From: Microbacterium elymi
GTDB taxonomy: Bacteria; Actinomycetota; Actinomycetes; Actinomycetales; Microbacteriaceae
NCBI RefSeq assembly: GCF_021582895.2
Contig: NZ_CP091139.2
Span: forward strand, 1,860,001 to 1,924,000
Direction of reading: 5' to 3'
DNA: 64,000 nt
Under the pieces are notes generated by a model. That model was not told the origin of the DNA. It saw only the letters and a list, made by a program, of their open reading frames with translations, and made no database searches. Below, piece by piece: positions 31,092 to 44,840 of the stretch. Both the position numbers and the translations under genes were made by a program. Numbering within the stretch: position 1 is the stretch's first letter; each line of letters starts with the position of its first letter.

Positions 31092-31730
31092 TCAGGCGCG
31101 AACGCGCGCGCGGATGACACGCGATGGGTCGGGGATAAGCCCGTCGCCGACAATCTCCACGCGCACATCAGACAAGTCGAAGCGCCGGATCTGCTTCTGC
31201 GCGGCTTCGATCTCCTTCGGGGCGCTCATGCCCTTCAAGAGGACGAGTTCTCCGCCGTCGCGGACCAGGGGAGCGGTGAGCGGAACGAGGGTGCGCAGGG
31301 CACTCACAGCGCGGGCGGTCACTGCATCCAGAACCGGTCCGCCCTTCCAATCCTCGGCGCGTGCCCGCACGACCTCGACGTTCGCGAGCCCCAGGGCATC
31401 CGCTTGCTCCTCCAGCCAGGCGACGCGCCGCTCCATCGGCTCGATCAGCACCCATTCCACATCCGGGCGCGCGATGGCCAGCACGATACCGGGCAGGCCC
31501 GCACCCGAGCCGACGTCCCCGACCCGTCCCGAGAACAGGGGCGCGATGACGGCGCTGTTCAGGATGTGTCGTGACCACAGCCGAGGGCGCTCGAGCGGTC
31601 CGATCAGGCCGCGTTCTTCGCCGTGCTGTGCCAATGCCGCGGTGAAACGCCGTGCCAACTCGACGCGGCCGCCGAAGATGTCGGCCGCGGCAGCGGGCTC
31701 CGACTCGAGCTCGGCGATCTCGTCAGACAT
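31092..31730 (-). CDS. rsmG: 16S rRNA (guanine-N7) methyltransferase RsmG
   Basis: 212 residues, modifies G527 of 16S rRNA. SAM-binding motif GDVGSGAGLPGIVLAIARPD at about residues 71-90, WSRHILNSAVIAPLF before it, and the ARAVSALRTLVPLTAPLVRD segment. The N-terminal 15 residues are acidic and variable. It follows jag in the leftward rpmH-rnpA-yidD-yidC-jag-rsmG run, the usual bacterial order. Frame intact. Confidence 0.95.
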   Translation of the reverse strand: MSDEIAELESEPAAAADIFGGRVELARRFTAALAQHGEERGLIGPLERPRLWSRHILNSAVIAPLFSGRVGDVGSGAGLPGIVLAIARPDVEWVLIEPMERRVAWLEEQADALGLANVEVVRARAEDWKGGPVLDAVTARAVSALRTLVPLTAPLVRDGGELVLLKGMSAPKEIEAAQKQIRRFDLSDVRVEIVGDGLIPDPSRVIRARVRA

Positions 31731-31732
31731 GA

Positions 31733-31748
31733 TGTTCCACGTGAAACA
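31733..31748. promoter_or_regulatory. parS-like site between jag and rsmG
   Basis: TGTTCCACGTGAAACA differs from parS at one position. It occupies the 18-bp gap between the jag stop and the rsmG start. Confidence 0.7.
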
Positions 31749-32261
31749 TCACGGGCGACGGATGACCGTGTGGCGGTCCGACCCCTCGCCATACGACTCC
31801 GACACGAGCCCACGGTCCGCGACGATGTCGTGGATCAGCTTGCGCTCGTAGCTGGACATCGCCGGCAGCGACGCCTGAGATGCGCCGGCATCCAGTCGCT
31901 CGATGGCGCGGTCCACCAGGTGTGCCAGCTCCTGCTGACGCGCATCCCGGGACCCGCCGATGTCGAGGATGAGCCGCGAGAACCGCCCGGTGCGGTTCTG
32001 CACGGCCAGCCGCGTGACCTCCTGAACGGCCTGCACGGTGTCAGGGTCCGCGAGCCCGCCCAGAGCACCGGCATCCGGCGCCTCGACCGACACGTAGGCG
32101 CGGCCGTTGCGGACATCCAATGCGAGGTCACCGTCGACATCCGCGATGTCGAGCAACCCCTCCAGGAAATCGGCGGCGATATCGCCCTCTTCCTCGAGCT
32201 GCTCGACGGTTGCCGAACGATCCTCCAGCGGAGCGGATGACGAGGTCTCTGTCGTGGACAT
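31749..32261 (-). CDS. jag: Jag/KhpB-type RNA-binding protein (KH-R3H)
   Basis: 170 residues. The N-terminal part resembles a KH-like fold (ADFLEGLLDIADVDGDL). The C-terminal R3H domain is clear: LPAMSSYERKLIHDIVADRG followed by SESYGEGSDRHTVIRRP. A single-stranded nucleic-acid binder linked to cell-shape control in other Gram-positives. It sits immediately downstream of yidC as usual. Frame intact. Confidence 0.93.
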   Translation of the reverse strand: MSTTETSSSAPLEDRSATVEQLEEEGDIAADFLEGLLDIADVDGDLALDVRNGRAYVSVEAPDAGALGGLADPDTVQAVQEVTRLAVQNRTGRFSRLILDIGGSRDARQQELAHLVDRAIERLDAGASQASLPAMSSYERKLIHDIVADRGLVSESYGEGSDRHTVIRRP

Positions 32262-32284
32262 GAGCTTCCTTGGGTTTCAGGGAG

Positions 32285-33413
32285 TCAGGACGGGGTTCCG
32301 GGCGAGTCGCCCGGCCCGGAGGGGGTCTGCTTGGATGTCTGCTTCTTGGCGCGCTGCTTGCTCATCGGCTGCTGCCGCTTGGGTGCGGCCGCCCTGGCCT
32401 TCTCGGCCTCGGCGAGCAGCCGCTCCTGCTCGGCGACGTACTTCTCCATCGGGATGATCTTGCCCTTGGCGTCCAGCGCCTTGCCGCGCTTGGCCAGCCG
32501 CTCCTCGCGTTCCTTCGCCGCCTGAGAACCCGGCGTCGGCAGATTCCGGATGACCATGAACTGCTGCACGGCGGTCCAGATGTTCGAGGTGAACCAGTAG
32601 ATCACCACACCGAGCGGGAAGAACACGCCGGAGAAGACGAAGGCGAACGGCAGGACGTAGACCATCATCCGCTGCATCTTGTACGCCTGGCCCTGCTTGG
32701 CCTCGGGCGACAGGTTCTTCGAGACGATCTGCAGCTGAGTGAAGAACTGCGACGCGATCATGAGGACGACCAGCGTGACCATGATGGTGACCGTGGTCTG
32801 CCAGCCCTCGGGCTTGGTCTGAAGCGTGCCCTGGAGCGACTCGTGCAGCGACGCGACCCCGAACAGCTTGGCGTTGTAGAACTCCTGAGTCAGCTCGTTC
32901 GTGAGCCAGAAGATGCCGCCGTGTCCGGCTTCGGCGTTCGTCTTGATCGTGGACAGCACGCTGTACAGCGAGAAGAACACCGGCATCTGCACGAGGATCG
33001 GCAGACAGCCCGAGACCGGAGAGGTGCCGTTCTTCTTGTACAGCGCCATCGTCTCGCGGCTCATCGCCTCGCGTGAGAGCTGATCGCGCTTGCCTTTGTA
33101 CTTGGCCTGAACCTTCTTCAGCTCGGGCGCGATCTCCATCATCTTGCGCTGGCTCTTGATCTGCTTGACGAAGAGTGGAACGAGCGCAAGCGCGAACCAC
33201 GACCACCAGCCCGATGATGGATAAAACCCAGGTCAGACCTGAAGCCGGGTTCATTCCGATGGCGGTGAACAGCGCGTGGAAGGCCACCAGAATGAGCTCG
33301 ACGAGCCACTTCAGCGGCCAGAGGATGAACCCGATGGGGTCGAAGCCGCCGCCGGCGGCCGCGTCGGTGGGTGACGGCGTGCTCGTGGCAGCGAGAAACA
33401 GCAGATCCTGCAC
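32285..33413 (-). CDS. yidC: membrane protein insertase YidC
   Basis: About 376 residues. First helix near FILWPLKWLVELILVAFHAL, helix 2 around GLTWVLSIIGLVVVVRAALV, then KMMEIAPELKKVQAKYKGKR (cytoplasmic coiled hairpin). PVSGCLPILVQMPVFFSLYS and three further helices follow, with a Lys/Gln-rich C-terminal tail that can contact the ribosome. An insertion near 33188 (GCGCTGCGC read as GCGCTTGCGC) breaks the frame inside helix 2. It inserts membrane proteins, partly with SecYEG. Confidence 0.94.
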
Positions 33414-33416
33414 GGA

Positions 33417-33773
33417 TCAGTCCTTTCTGGGGGGCACGACGAATCCGTGCGGAGTCAGCTCGTAGCGGAAGTGTGCGTGGGGCCGGACGTCGTCGACGCC
33501 ACCGGCCGCCCACGGGTGGCAGCGGGCGATGCGCAATGCCGCGAGAGCCGCGCCCTTCGCCGCGCCGTGCTGCTGCACCGCGCCCACGGCGTACGCGGAG
33601 CACGAGGGATAGTAGCGGCACACGTCGCCGTAGGCATGTGAGATCGTCGCTCGATATCCATGGAGCAGCGCAAGCAGCGCGTTCCGTGGAAGAAGAGGGA
33701 TGCTGCGACCCAGTCCCGAGTCACGGAAGGTCCCGCCGCCGAGGTACGCCGCCGGCAGCGTCGTGACGCTCAC
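33417..33773 (-). CDS. yidD: membrane protein insertion efficiency factor YidD
   Basis: 118 residues with the family hallmark CRYYPSCSAYAVGAVQQHGA (conserved Cys pair) at about residues 51-70 and ALRIARCHPWAAGGVDDV. A basic amphipathic protein associated with YidC function. It is nested between rnpA (4-nt overlap) and yidC. Confidence 0.94.
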   Translation of the reverse strand: MSVTTLPAAYLGGGTFRDSGLGRSIPLLPRNALLALLHGYRATISHAYGDVCRYYPSCSAYAVGAVQQHGAAKGAALAALRIARCHPWAAGGVDDVRPHAHFRYELTPHGFVVPPRKD

Positions 33774-34106
33774 GCCGCCCTCCGGGCCAGACAGCGGGAG
33801 ACCTCGGCACGCAGCTGGCGGAAGTCAACGCCCGCTGATCCCGGCAGCGCGCGGATGACGACATCCGCCCCCGGCCGGACCTCCGGCAGCGCCTCGGCAC
33901 AGACTGCCTTCAGTCGACGACGGACGGTGTTCCGTGTGACCGCGGAACCGACCTGCTTGCTCACGATGAACCCGAACCGGGCTTGCGCGGTCCTCACCGG
34001 AGGACACCACGTACGTCACCGTGTGCGAACCGGCGCACTTGACGCCCCTGCGGACGACGGTCTTGTATTCCGCACCGCGGGTCAACCTGTTCGGCCGCGC
34101 GAGCAC
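33770..34106 (-). CDS. rnpA: ribonuclease P protein component
   Basis: About 112 residues, protein subunit for tRNA 5' processing. It starts at GTG 34106 (VLARPNRLTRGAEYK), has FGFIVSKQVGSAVTRNTVRR (the RNR-type RNA-binding motif) and ends at a 4-nt overlap with yidD. An inserted A near 33983 (CGCGCAGCCC read as CGCGCAAGCCC) breaks the frame at residue about 41; correction gives SSGEDRAARFGFIV. Confidence 0.93.
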
Positions 34107-34116
34107 CAGGATCAGA

Positions 34117-34254
34117 TCAGGCCGACAGCTCGCTGCGGCCCTTGCCGCGGCGAGCAGAGAGGATGGCACGACCGGCGCGCGTGTGCATGCGGGCACGGAA
34201 GCCATGCTTCTTGGCACGACGGCGGTTGTTGGGCTGGAAAGTGCGCTTGCTCAT
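34117..34254 (-). CDS. rpmH: 50S ribosomal protein L34
   Basis: 45 residues: [20 protein letters not shown] and the Arg/Lys-rich remainder ending RSELSA, unmistakable L34. A GGAGTGA ribosome binding site precedes the ATG at 34254. It is first gene of the leftward rpmH-rnpA-yidD-yidC-jag-rsmG run, divergent from dnaA. Confidence 0.97.
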   Translation of the reverse strand: MSKRTFQPNNRRRAKKHGFRARMHTRAGRAILSARRGKGRSELSA

Positions 34255-34550
34255 GGGATCACTCCGGAGGTTCACCGGGTCATGTGCCCGGAGACGACGA
34301 ATGGGGACCATGCCGGGAGGGCATACGTCAACCGATTAAGGCTACGTCGTGGCGGAACATAACTCAAACCGGCCGACTTCGCTCAGACATTATCCACAGC
34401 GGCCGCAGGAACCCTGGAAGGGACACGCGACCGGGATCTACAGTGGAGTTTGCTCTCCGAGCACCTGCTGACTAGCGTTGCTCGGGCAAGTTATCCACAG
34501 GTTGAGTCGCGGGTCCGCCGCCTGTGTCACATTTCCGCCGGGGGGCCATC
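34255..34550. promoter_or_regulatory. rpmH-dnaA intergenic region with two DnaA boxes
   Basis: Perfect TTATCCACA boxes lie at 34390-34398 and 34491-34499, both in the same orientation. The region must contain the rpmH and dnaA promoters, and the second box is placed to let DnaA repress its own gene. It may contribute to the origin together with the dnaA-dnaN gap. Confidence 0.85.
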
Positions 34551-35955
34551 GTGCAGCAGGAGAGTCCTGACGTTCCGATCTGGGCGAGCGTTCTCCACCT
34601 GCTCGAAGCCGACGGCCGGATCACCCCGCAGATGTGGGGGTTCCTGCATCTCGCCGTCCCGCAGGGCGTGATGGGCGGCATCCTCTACATCGATGTGCCC
34701 AACGACCTGACGGCCGCGCAGATGAACAAGCGGATGCGCGCACCGATCATGGAGGCCCTGGAGCACGCCGGTGACGAGGTGAACTCCTTCCGGGTGGTCG
34801 TCAATCCGGAGATCACCGACACCCACCTGACCGAGGCCATCCCGGTGCAGACCGCGCCGTCGCCGACGGTGGAGCACTCGCCGGTCGAACGTGTGGAGCA
34901 AGCCGTCCGCCGGCACCCGCAACGACACCCGGCTGAACCCGAAGTACACGTTCGACAGCTTCGTCATCGGCCAGTCCAACCGGTTCGCGCACGCCGCCGC
35001 GGTCGCCGTCGCCGAAGCACCGGCGAAGGCCTACAACCCGCTGTTCATCTACGGCGACTCGGGGCTGGGCAAGACTCACCTCCTGCACGCGATCGGCGAC
35101 TACGCGAAGAGCATGTACGCCGGCATCCGCGTTCGCTACGTCTCCAGCGAAGAGTTCACGAACGACTTCATCAACTCGATCGCGAACAACCGCGGTTCCG
35201 CTTTCCAGGCCCGATACCGCGACGTCGACATCCTGCTGATCGACGACATCCAGTTCTTGCAAGGGCGCGCCGAGACGCAGGAGGCGTTCTTCCACACCTT
35301 CAACACGCTGCACGATCACGACAAGCAGGTCGTGATCACCAGCGACGTGCCGCCGAAGCACCTGACCGGCTTCGAGGACCGGATGCGCAGCCGCTTCGAG
35401 TGGGGACTGATCACCGACGTGCAGGCGCCCGACCTCGAGACCCGCATCGCGATCCTGCGCAAGAAGGCGCAGAGCGAGCGGCTGCAGATCCCGGACGAGG
35501 TGCTGGAGTACATCGCCACGGTCGTCTCATCGAACATCCGCGAACTCGAGGGCGCGCTCATCCGCGTCTCGGCGTTCGCGAGCCTGAACCACTCGACCCT
35601 CGACATGTCGCTGGCACAGACGGTGCTCCGCGACATCGTCGATCAGGATGACGCGAACATCATCTCGCCGACCGACATCATCACCGCGACTGCGGCCTAC
35701 TTCAAGCTGTCGGTCGACGACCTGTACGGCTCGAGCAGGTCGCAGGCCGTCGCGCAGGCGCGCCAGATCGCGATGTATCTGTGCCGCGAGCGGACGAGCC
35801 TGTCCCTCCCGAAGATCGGGCAGCTGTTCGGCGGACGCGATCACACCACGGTGATGTACGCGTACAAGAAGATCAGCGACCTCATGAAGGAGCGCCGGTC
35901 GATCTTCAACCACGTCACAGACATCACCGCGCAGCTCGGCCGCAACGGTCGCTGA
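34551..35955 (+). CDS. dnaA: chromosomal replication initiator DnaA
   Basis: About 468 residues. Domain I ([20 protein letters not shown]) is followed by a short linker. AAA+ domain III has [20 protein letters not shown], Walker [13 protein letters not shown], Walker [15 protein letters not shown] and sensor [10 protein letters not shown]. Domain IV HTH carries the signature [15 protein letters not shown]. An inserted A near 34900 (GAGCAGCCG read as GAGCAAGCCG) shifts the frame in the linker. Start chosen as GTG 34551 (VQQESPDV); no strong ribosome binding site is visible. Confidence 0.95.
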
Positions 35956-36407
35956 CCGCCGGAGGGCGGTCTGGGGACGCATTCGGGATGCTGCGGACAG
36001 ATCGACTCTTGACAACCACCCCTCGGCACCACCACAATTCGCGTTCTGCACAGTGTGGATAACTTGTGGAGAACTCGTCGGCGAATGTCATTCTCTGTGA
36101 GCGATGGACCGCCCCACTGTGGATAACCGGCGGGGCACTCTGGTTGTCCACAACCGCTCTGTCCCCGGGATTCCGCAGGACGTCCACATCTCACACGCGT
36201 GTAGTTCCTTAGAGCCGCAGACGATCCACCGAGTTATCCACAGATTCCACAGCGGTTAACACCATGACAGATAGTTAACGATTTGAGGGAACTCCGATCA
36301 CCTCGACGGCGCGGGGTGTGAGCGTCCGCTTCGGAAATCCCGGCATCGGCATCCAGCGCGAAGGGCACTAGCATGAGAAAACCCACGCCCATCTCAAGGG
36401 AGCGCAA
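35956..36407. other. oriC (dnaA-dnaN intergenic)
   Basis: Contains DnaA boxes TGTGGATAA at 36054-36062 and 36118-36126, TTATCCACA at 36234-36242, and a near-box TTGTCCACA at 36144-36152. A comparatively A+T-rich patch (ATAGTTAACGATTTGAGG, about 36270-36288) could be the unwinding element. A dnaN promoter must also lie here; AAGGG precedes the GTG at 36408. Assignment as origin follows box clustering and dnaA-dnaN synteny. Confidence 0.88.
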
Positions 36408-37558
36408 GTGAAGTTCCACGTAGGTCGCGATGTCTTCAGCGAGGCCGTCTCGTTCGTTGTGAAGCTCCTGCCCCAGCGCAATCCTCAGCCGATACTCGCC
36501 GGCGTGCTCATCGAGGCGAGCGAATCCGGGCTCTCCCTATCGGCGTTCGACTACGAGGCATCCGCTCGCACCACGATCGAGGCGAGCGTCGACGACCCGG
36601 GCACGATCCTCGTGCACGGGCGGCTGCTGTCCGACATCGCCAGCCGGCTGCCCAACGCCCCGATCCAGATCGAGGTCGAAGACGAGGGGATTGCGCTCAC
36701 CTGCGGATCCGCGCGGTTCATGCTGGCGTCGATGCCGGTGCAGGAATATCCCGCCATTCCCGAGGTGAGCGGCGAGAAGGGACTCGTTCCCGCCGACGAC
36801 TTCGCGACAGCGATCGCGCAGGTCGCCTTCGCCGCATCCCGTGACGACGTCACTCCGGTGCTGACCGGGGTGCAAGCTCGAGGTCAGTGGCACTCGGCTC
36901 AGCCTGGTCGCGACCGACCGGTACCGGGTCGCGCTGCGCGAGATCCCGTGGGACGGCGGGACCGCAGCATCCGAAGACACCACATCGGCCCTCGTCCCGG
37001 CACGCACCCTCATCGAGGTGGGCAAGACGTTCTCGCACGGCGGCGAGATCGCGGTCTCGTTCTCGGGTGCCGGCGACCGCGAGATCATTGCCTTCACCTC
37101 GGGCAACAAGACCGTCACCTCGCTGCTGATCAAGGGCAACTTTCCGCCGGTGCGTCGGCTGTTCCCGGAGCAGACCGAGCACCACGCCGTCGTCAACACC
37201 GCCGACCTCACCGAGGCGGTGCGGCGCGTGTCGCTCGTGCTCGACCGGTCCGCACCGCTGCGGTTCACGTTCACGCCCGACACCGTCTCGATGGATGCCT
37301 CCGGCACCGAGCAGGCGCGGGCGAGCGAGTCCGTCGATGCCACGCTGGTCGGCGAGGACGTCACGCTCGGACTGAACCCGCAGTATCTGCTCGAGGCGCT
37401 CGCCGCCGTGCGCAGCGAGTTCGCGCGCGTCACGTTCACGTCGACCGAGAATCAGAACAAGCTCAGCCCGGTGCTGATCACCCCGCAGACCTCGGTCGAC
37501 AAGGGCGGCGAAGACAGCTTCCGCTACCTGCTCGAGCCCAACCTGCTCGCTGCGCTGA
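36408..37558 (+). CDS. dnaN: DNA polymerase III beta sliding clamp
   Basis: About 383 residues, three clamp domains: MKFHVGRDVFSEAVSFVVK (start, GTG codon), IEVEDEGIALTCGSARFML, and FARVTFTSTENQNKLSPVLI at the end. Two breaks: an inserted A near 36874 (GTGCAGCTC read as GTGCAAGCTC) and an inserted base near 37547 (CTGCTGCTGCGC read as CTGCTCGCTGCGC). Without the second correction the stop is lost and translation would run on through the downstream repeat. The corrected C-terminus is NLLLR. The preceding LLE may be LLQ, because CTGCAG appears as CTCGAG there. Confidence 0.95.
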
Positions 37559-37599
37559 CTCCGCCGGCGTCTTCCCGCCTCCCCAGCTTGCCTTCTCGT

Positions 37600-37677
37600 C
37601 GAAATCGTACGATCCGGCCGAGTGCACATCAATTTCGGCCAAGTCTGATGTGGTTTCGGCCAAATCGTACGATTTCG
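37600..37677. repeat. 78-bp palindromic intergenic repeat, copy 4
   Basis: Inverted ends CGAAATCGTACGAT / ATCGTACGATTTCG with internal GGCC boxes, in the 199-bp gap between dnaN and recF. It is inverted relative to copy 1. Confidence 0.9.
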
Positions 37678-37757
37678 CGGAACTGGACCAGGGGTGGAGC
37701 GGGCGCAGAGGCGGCGGGAGATGGGCGGCGGGGGATGCCGTCGGTAGGCTTGATCCG

Positions 37758-38939
37758 GTGATCGTCGAGCAGCTCAGCCTGGTGGATTTCCGCAACTATG
37801 CGGCCGCCGAGGTGACGCTGGACCGCGGTCCGAACCTGTTCGTCGGAAGCAACGGCCAGGGCAAGACGAACCTCGCCGAAGCCATCGCGTACCTCGCCAC
37901 CCTCGGGTCCCACCGCGTCTCGACCGACGCGCCGCTGGTGCGGGAGGGCGCCGACGCCGCCATCATCCGCACCCGACTCGCCCACGGTGAGCGTCGGGTG
38001 CAGCTCGAGCTGCAGATCAACAGACAGGGTTCGAACAAGGCCCGGGTCAACGGCGCCCCGATCAGGCCCGCCGAACTGCCGCGCTACGCGCAGGTGGTCC
38101 TCTTCGCCCCCGAAGACCTGCAGATCGTCCGCGGAGATCCGTCGGCGCGGCGCCGCTTCGTCGATCAGCTCCTGATCCAGCGCGCACCGCGGATGAGCGG
38201 CGTGCTCGCCGACTACGACCGCGTGCTGCCGGCAGCGCAATGCCCTGCTCAAGTCAGCCCGGGCGCGCGGGATCCGCGGCGATCAGCTGTCCACGCTCGA
38301 GGTGTGGGACGAGAAACTCGTCGTCCTGGGGTCCGAGGTCATCGACACCCGTGCCGCGCTCAGCGCCGAGATGTCGGCGCCGCTCGCCCGTGCCTACGCG
38401 GCGATCGCCGGCGCCGATCACGCCCCGGAGCTCGAGTGGATGCTGTCGGTGCGCGGCGCCGACCCGGAAGAGGGCGCGGATGCCGCGACCGCAGAGGCCG
38501 CCGGCGACACCCCGAGCTGTTCCGCGCCGCGCTCGCAGCCCGACGGTCCGCCGAGCTGGACCGCGGAGTGACCCTGGTCGGCCCGCACCGTGACGATCTG
38601 CTGCTCCGGGTGCGCGGTCTGCCGGTGAAGGGGTATGCCTCGCACGGTGAGTCGTGGTCGATGGCCCTGGGCCTGCGCCTGGCGTCGGCCGAGCTTCTGC
38701 GGGAGCGCTCGCTCCTGGGCGATCCGGTTCTGATCCTGGACGACGTGTTCGCCGAACTCGACGCCGACCGGCGCGAGCGGCTGGCCGGCATGGCGGCCGG
38801 GTACGAACAGGTGATCGTCACCGCCGCGGTCGAGCCCGATGTGCCGGACGCGCTGCGCGCGCATGTCGTCCGGGTCGAGGCCGGCACGATCCTCCCGGCC
38901 GATGCCATCCCCGCCGCGGAGCCCGCAGATGGGCGATGA
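37758..38939 (+). CDS. recF: DNA replication/repair protein RecF
   Basis: About 394 residues, SMC-like ATPase loading RecA at gaps. It starts at GTG 37758 with IVEQLSLVDFRNYAAAEVTL, Walker A GSNGQGKTNLAEAIAYLATL, the ARRRFVD motif, and Walker B/signature region SHGESWSMALGLRLASAELL with DPVLILDDVFAELDADRRER. Breaks: an inserted C near 38233 (GTGCTGCGGCAG read as GTGCTGCCGGCAG) and a C lost from CCCCC near 38512. TAGGCT at 37745-37750 could be a -10 giving a nearly leaderless transcript. It overlaps the next gene by 11 nt. Confidence 0.93.
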   Translation: MIVEQLSLVDFRNYAAAEVTLDRGPNLFVGSNGQGKTNLAEAIAYLATLGSHRVSTDAPLVREGADAAIIRTRLAHGERRVQLELQINRQGSNKARVNGAPIRPAELPRYAQVVLFAPEDLQIVRGDPSARRRFVDQLLIQRAPRMSGVLADYDRVLPAAQCPAQVSPGARDPRRSAVHARGVGRETRRPGVRGHRHPCRAQRRDVGAARPCLRGDRRRRSRPGARVDAVGARRRPGRGRGCRDRRGRRRHPELFRAALAARRSAELDRGVTLVGPHRDDLLLRVRGLPVKGYASHGESWSMALGLRLASAELLRERSLLGDPVLILDDVFAELDADRRERLAGMAAGYEQVIVTAAVEPDVPDALRAHVVRVEAGTILPADAIPAAEPADGR

Positions 38940-39423
38940 GAAGGATGCCGTCCCCGAGACGATCGCGACCTACCTGCGGCTGCGCGGCCTCGAGCCGTCC
39001 GCGCACCGCAGGCGTCGACGCCGGCGCCGCAGCGGCGACGACGACGAGAACCAGCCGTTCAGCCTCGGCCGCGACCCGAAGGGCGTCGGCGACGTGCTCA
39101 CGACGCTCACGCATGAGGCGGGGTGGGACTCCCAGCTGGCGCGCGCCGACCTGGTCCGGGAGTGGGACGAGGTGGCGGGCGACGAGACGGCCCGGCACAC
39201 GCGTCCGGTCGCCCTGAGCGATGGGATGCTGACGGTCCAGTGCGATTCGACCGCGTGGGCCAAGCAGCTCCAGCTGATGCGGGCCCACATCCTCACCGAG
39301 ATCCTGCGACGGTATCCGGACGCCGGGGTCGACAGCATCCGGTTCATCGGCCCGGACGTCCCCTCGTGGAAATGGGGTCCCAGAGCCGTTCCAGGGCGCG
39401 GCCCGCGCGATACCTACGGGTGA
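38929..39423 (+). CDS. DUF721/DciA-like protein
   Basis: 164 residues. A basic low-complexity stretch (RRRRRRRR, about residues 27-34) precedes the DUF721 domain with WDEVAGDETARHTRPVALSD and LTVQCDSTAWAKQLQLM. This domain family includes DciA, the replicative helicase loader or operator in bacteria lacking DnaC. The location recF-DUF721-gyrB is standard for Actinobacteria. Frame intact. Confidence 0.88.
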   Translation: MGDEKDAVPETIATYLRLRGLEPSAHRRRRRRRRSGDDDENQPFSLGRDPKGVGDVLTTLTHEAGWDSQLARADLVREWDEVAGDETARHTRPVALSDGMLTVQCDSTAWAKQLQLMRAHILTEILRRYPDAGVDSIRFIGPDVPSWKWGPRAVPGRGPRDTYG

Positions 39424-39543
39424 CCCACGTTCGGGACCCATCTCGTCCCTTTTCTGCCCGCAGAGGGGCGTATGGCGGGCTTTTACAGCCACCTCTTGGT
39501 AAGATGGGAACGTCACCACAGACGACTGGAGCGCGGGATACCT
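39424..39543 (+). promoter_or_regulatory. gyrB promoter region
   Basis: TAAGAT at 39500-39505 is a reasonable -10 placed 39 bp before the gyrB ATG. Upstream CTTTTAC at about 39479-39485 is a weak -35 candidate at near-standard spacing. Confidence 0.4.
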
Positions 39544-41598
<2,055 letters not shown>

Positions 41599-41671
41599 AC
41601 CGTTTCGTCGGGACGACCTCGGTCGCCCAGCGGACGAAGCAAGACGAAACGAAACGAAGAGAGAACTGAGA

Positions 41672-44251
<2,580 letters not shown>

Positions 44252-44255
<4 letters not shown>

Positions 44256-44655
44256 GCACGGTAGCCGACAAGCTGGCCAAGAAGTCGAGCCACAAGACCA
44301 GCGCCAAACAGGTGCGCCTGCGGCTGGTCTACGTGGACTTCTGGTCGGCGGTCAAGCTGTCGTTCCTGGCCGCGGTCGCGCTGGCCGTGGTCACGGTGGT
44401 GTCGTTCTTCCTCATCTACATGGTGGTGTCGGCGACCGGGCTGATCGGCAAGACGGATGATCTGTTCAAGAGCATCAGCGACGGCGGCGTGACGCTGTCA
44501 TCGATCATCGGGCTGCCCAGGTGATGGCGATGGGAGCGATCGTCGCGATCCTGAACCTCATCGTCGTGACCGTGCTCGGCGCGGTCGTTGCCGGCATCTA
44601 CAACCTCGCGGTGAAGATCACCGGCGGTCTGCTGATCGGGTTCACCTCGAACTGA
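44252..44655 (+). CDS. DUF3566 transmembrane protein
   Basis: About 134 residues. A basic N-terminus is followed by two membrane helices, [23 protein letters not shown] and, after the break, [20 protein letters not shown]; the C-terminus ends [11 protein letters not shown] lost base near 44515 (CTGCCGCAG read as CTGCCCAG) breaks the frame between LPQ and VMAMG. It is always next to gyrA in Actinobacteria; function unknown. It overlaps gyrA by 4 nt. Confidence 0.87.
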
Positions 44656-44835
44656 CCCTCGCGCCCCTCAGGTCCCTGAGCGAGCGGAGCGCCCCTCAGG
44701 TCCCTGAGCGAGCGGAGCGAGACGAAGGGCCGGTACCTCAGGTCCCTGAGCAGCGCTGCGCCCCTCAGGTCCCTGAGCGAGCGGAGCGAGACGAAGGGCC
44801 GGTACCTTCGCGATGCGCTCCTCGCTCAGGGACCT
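44656..44835. repeat. tandem/inverted GGTCCCTGAGCGAGCGGAGC repeats
   Basis: Four full or partial forward copies of CTCAGGTCCCTGAGC (about 44686, 44728, 44756 area) extend into GAGCGGAGCGAGACGAAGGG and CCGGTACCT. An inverted CTCAGGGACC lies at 44824-44833. This motif family is frequent between genes in Microbacteriaceae. It sits between convergent DUF3566 and VIT-family genes and could form strong stems acting as a bidirectional terminator. Confidence 0.8.
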
Positions 44836-44840
44836 GCTCG

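Noticed and set aside
36408..38939. One 843-residue protein spanning dnaN to recF
   Set aside because: The frame changes leave DnaN's own coding sequence out of this frame after residue 156. It is only open because of the breaks and passes through a non-coding palindromic repeat.
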